Made by a program: the position numbers and the translations under genes. A stretch of 24,969 nt of DNA, taken from the NCBI GenBank assembly GCA_035552735.1, contig DASZKX010000123.1, positions 1 through 24,969 on the forward strand, given 5' to 3'. Below, piece after piece: positions 23,511 to 24,969 of this stretch. This DNA comes from VAZQ01 sp035552735. GTDB lineage: Bacteria; Pseudomonadota; Alphaproteobacteria; Rhizobiales; Xanthobacteraceae. Position 1 is the first letter of the stretch. Every line of letters starts with the position of its first letter. The notes beneath the pieces are model-generated. The model had not been told where the DNA came from. It was given only the letters and a program-made list of their open reading frames with translations, and did not search any database.

Positions 23511-24731
23511 TTAGGCGCCCACGAATTTCGGCACCGTGGCGCCCTTCTTGTAGAACTCGGATTCCATCCTGTTCTCGACGCCTTCGGCCTTGAGCTTTGC
23601 GAAATACTCCTCGCGCAGGTACGGATCCTCCATGTAGTATGGAATCGCGGTCCCGCCCTCGGGGATATCCATCGCGGTGTAGTCGGTGTGCTTCTCGCCG
23701 GGCGGTCCGGGCTCGCGGCCGGGATTATGCGGGCCGAACCAGGCGCTGAGCCGCAACGGCTCTTTCGAGGCGCCGAAATGCTGGTGATACCAGCGGGCGC
23801 CGCCGGGCGCCGCCGACACCATGCCGAACGGCTCGTAGTCGACGCGCTTGACCTTGTCGCCGTGGCCATCCTTCCAGGGATTGAGCCCGTAACGCTCCGG
23901 CCAGGTGTAGGTGTAGCCCTTGCCGGTGAGGCAGATCAGCACTGCCGCCGAGGTGTGGGCATGCGCCTTGGAGTAGCGGCCGTTCTCATGCTGGCCGATC
24001 CACAGATAGAACGTGTTGCCGGTCATGAACGGCTCGACCCGCCGCCAGCCGGGCGAGCGGCGGTTGTCGAGCGGCAGGTCGCAATGGATCACGTCGGGCA
24101 CGAAATTGGTGCGGCGCATCGCCAGCCCACGCACCGGATCCGGCTCGATGTCGTCCTTGTATTTGTAGAAATCGTCGGCGCCGCTGAACCGGTCCTTGAA
24201 CTGGTACGGCGTGTTGAAGATGAAGTCGGTATTGTTGACCAGGTTCATCAGGTTCGGCGCGGTGGTGCCGGCGATCAGGATGGCCGGCGAGGAGCTCGCA
24301 TTGACGATGCGATGCATCGAATTCACCGGGATCGAGAACAGCGAGCCGCGCTGCCACTCGAACACGTGCTTCTTGCTATCGCCCTCGAGCCAAACCTCGG
24401 TGGTGCCGCGGCCCTCGGCCACCATGTAGATTTCCTCGTAGAGATGCTTCTCCGGATTGAGCGCGCCGGCGCCCGGCACCTCCACCACGTAGCTGCCCCA
24501 CTTGCCCTCGGTGCCGTGCAGCTGAATGAAGCTGCCGCGGCCGCCCAGCCGCTTCCAAGGCCCCATCGGCAGGTTCGTGGCGTTCTTGACCCCGATATCG
24601 CGGAAGATCGGGATACCTTCCGATTCCATGAACAGGTCGTAGGGCGTTTTCGGCCGGCCGAATTTGCCGAAGCCGGCTCTGTTCTCTCCACTGGGCTCGT
24701 GCCAGTGCTTCGTGTCGCTTGCATCATGCAT
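23511..24731 (-). CDS. Bicupin protein, possible ring-cleaving or related dioxygenase
   Basis: This 406-residue protein has two cupin barrels. In the first, HLYEEIYMVAEGRG (residues 96-109) and His140 (PVNSMHRIV) are the candidate metal ligands, His96, Glu99 or Glu100, and His140. In the second, HAHTSAAVLICLTGKG (257-272) keeps the two histidines but has Ala in place of the usual glutamate; WYHQHFG at 314-320 supplies further histidines. The architecture recalls gentisate-type dioxygenases, but I cannot assign a substrate. There is no signal peptide. The ATG at 24731 is preferred; a GTG at 24782 would add 17 residues that do not look like the family. Its minus-strand position upstream of the EutA-like/hyuAB set suggests a related function. 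Confidence 0.75.
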   Translation of the reverse strand: MHDASDTKHWHEPSGENRAGFGKFGRPKTPYDLFMESEGIPIFRDIGVKNATNLPMGPWKRLGGRGSFIQLHGTEGKWGSYVVEVPGAGALNPEKHLYEEIYMVAEGRGTTEVWLEGDSKKHVFEWQRGSLFSIPVNSMHRIVNASSSPAILIAGTTAPNLMNLVNNTDFIFNTPYQFKDRFSGADDFYKYKDDIEPDPVRGLAMRRTNFVPDVIHCDLPLDNRRSPGWRRVEPFMTGNTFYLWIGQHENGRYSKAHAHTSAAVLICLTGKGYTYTWPERYGLNPWKDGHGDKVKRVDYEPFGMVSAAPGGARWYHQHFGASKEPLRLSAWFGPHNPGREPGPPGEKHTDYTAMDIPEGGTAIPYYMEDPYLREEYFAKLKAEGVENRMESEFYKKGATVPKFVGA

Positions 24732-24830
24732 AGGGAGTTTTTCCTTGGCTCGCGCGGCTTGTTTCCGAAGGGGATGGGCCACTTATAGGCCGGCAGGGCG
24801 GATAAGCCAATATCTCGCGATGGCACACCA

Positions 24831-24908
24831 GGGCTCCGAACCCGGGTTAACGGCGGTTTCCCCCTTGCAAGAAGTCTGATTCGGTTGGTGGCCCTTGATT
24901 CGGAGCCC
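24831..24908 (+). promoter_or_regulatory. Long-range inverted repeat covering the ribosome-binding site of the gene at the right edge
   Basis: GGGCTCCGAA (24831-24840) and TTCGGAGCCC (24899-24908) are a perfect 10-bp inverted repeat 58 nt apart. The right arm contains the GGAG that would serve the ATG at 24915. A competing stem, TGGTGG (24886-24891) with CCACCA (24907-24912), overlaps the right arm. Confidence 0.4.
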
Positions 24909-24914
24909 ACCACC

Positions 24915-24969
24915 ATGAGCCTGACCATTTTGTTTCCGCCGGAAAAGTCGCGTCTTCGGGCGCTGCTCG
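24915..24969 (+). CDS. Start of an unidentified gene running off the right edge
   Basis: An ATG at 24915 with GGAG 9 nt upstream opens a frame that stays open to the window end (18 codons: MSLTILFPPEKSRLRALL). It is too short to identify. The presence of a ribosome-binding site and its divergent position relative to the bicupin gene make a real start plausible. Confidence 0.35.
   Translation, partial: MSLTILFPPEKSRLRALL

Overview
The window is high-GC DNA read in dense, long ORFs on both strands. It holds sox genes, isoquinoline-type molybdenum hydroxylase subunits, Fbp-type and Bug-type solute receptors, and GC-rich palindromic repeats of the kind scattered through rhizobial genomes. This suggests a soil or freshwater alphaproteobacterium, probably Hyphomicrobiales (Bradyrhizobium/Xanthobacteraceae-like). 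That assignment comes from gene content and style only. No rRNA, tRNA, CRISPR array, IS element or prophage gene was recognised.

Region 1 (1-5589, all minus strand) is for oxidation in the periplasm. Read in the direction of transcription it runs: a 2Fe-2S subunit and a Tat-exported molybdopterin subunit of an IorAB-type hydroxylase/dehydrogenase, an 11-bp intergenic hairpin, a small monoheme cytochrome c, a flavocytochrome c sulfide dehydrogenase flavoprotein, SoxX, SoxY and the start of SoxZ, which runs off the left edge. The sulfur genes would oxidise sulfide and thiosulfate-level sulfur and pass electrons to c-type cytochromes. The SoxY swinging arm does not end in the usual GGCGG.

Region 2 (5987-13037, plus strand) looks like one operon for uptake and CoA-dependent breakdown of an organic (probably aromatic or phenylpropenoid-like) acid. 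It encodes a periplasmic binding protein, a fused double permease, an NDP-forming acyl-CoA ligase placed between permease and ATPase, the ABC ATPase, and a crotonase closely resembling hydroxycinnamoyl-CoA hydratase-lyase. In that crotonase the tyrosine that holds the 4-hydroxyl group is replaced by asparagine. The ligase gene carries an in-frame palindromic repeat. A methyl-accepting chemotaxis protein (13273-15561) and an orphan Bug/TctC-type receptor (15862-16923) follow on the same strand.

Region 3 (17080-24731, minus strand) contains, in transcription order, a bicupin, then after a 200-nt gap with a palindromic element a tight set of an EutA-like ASKHA ATPase, HyuA, HyuB and a beta-hydroxyacid dehydrogenase. 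EutA normally reactivates the B12 enzyme EutBC. No EutBC is present here, and the gene lies 9 nt from hyuA, so it may be a third subunit or activator of a hydantoinase/carboxylase-like ATP-dependent enzyme. This is the best candidate in the window for an undescribed system.

Three exported proteins (SoxY, the small cytochrome and the TctC-like receptor) each carry a short in-frame tandem repeat near the N-terminus. The right edge holds a long-range inverted repeat that covers the ribosome-binding site of a gene that begins at the very end of the window.
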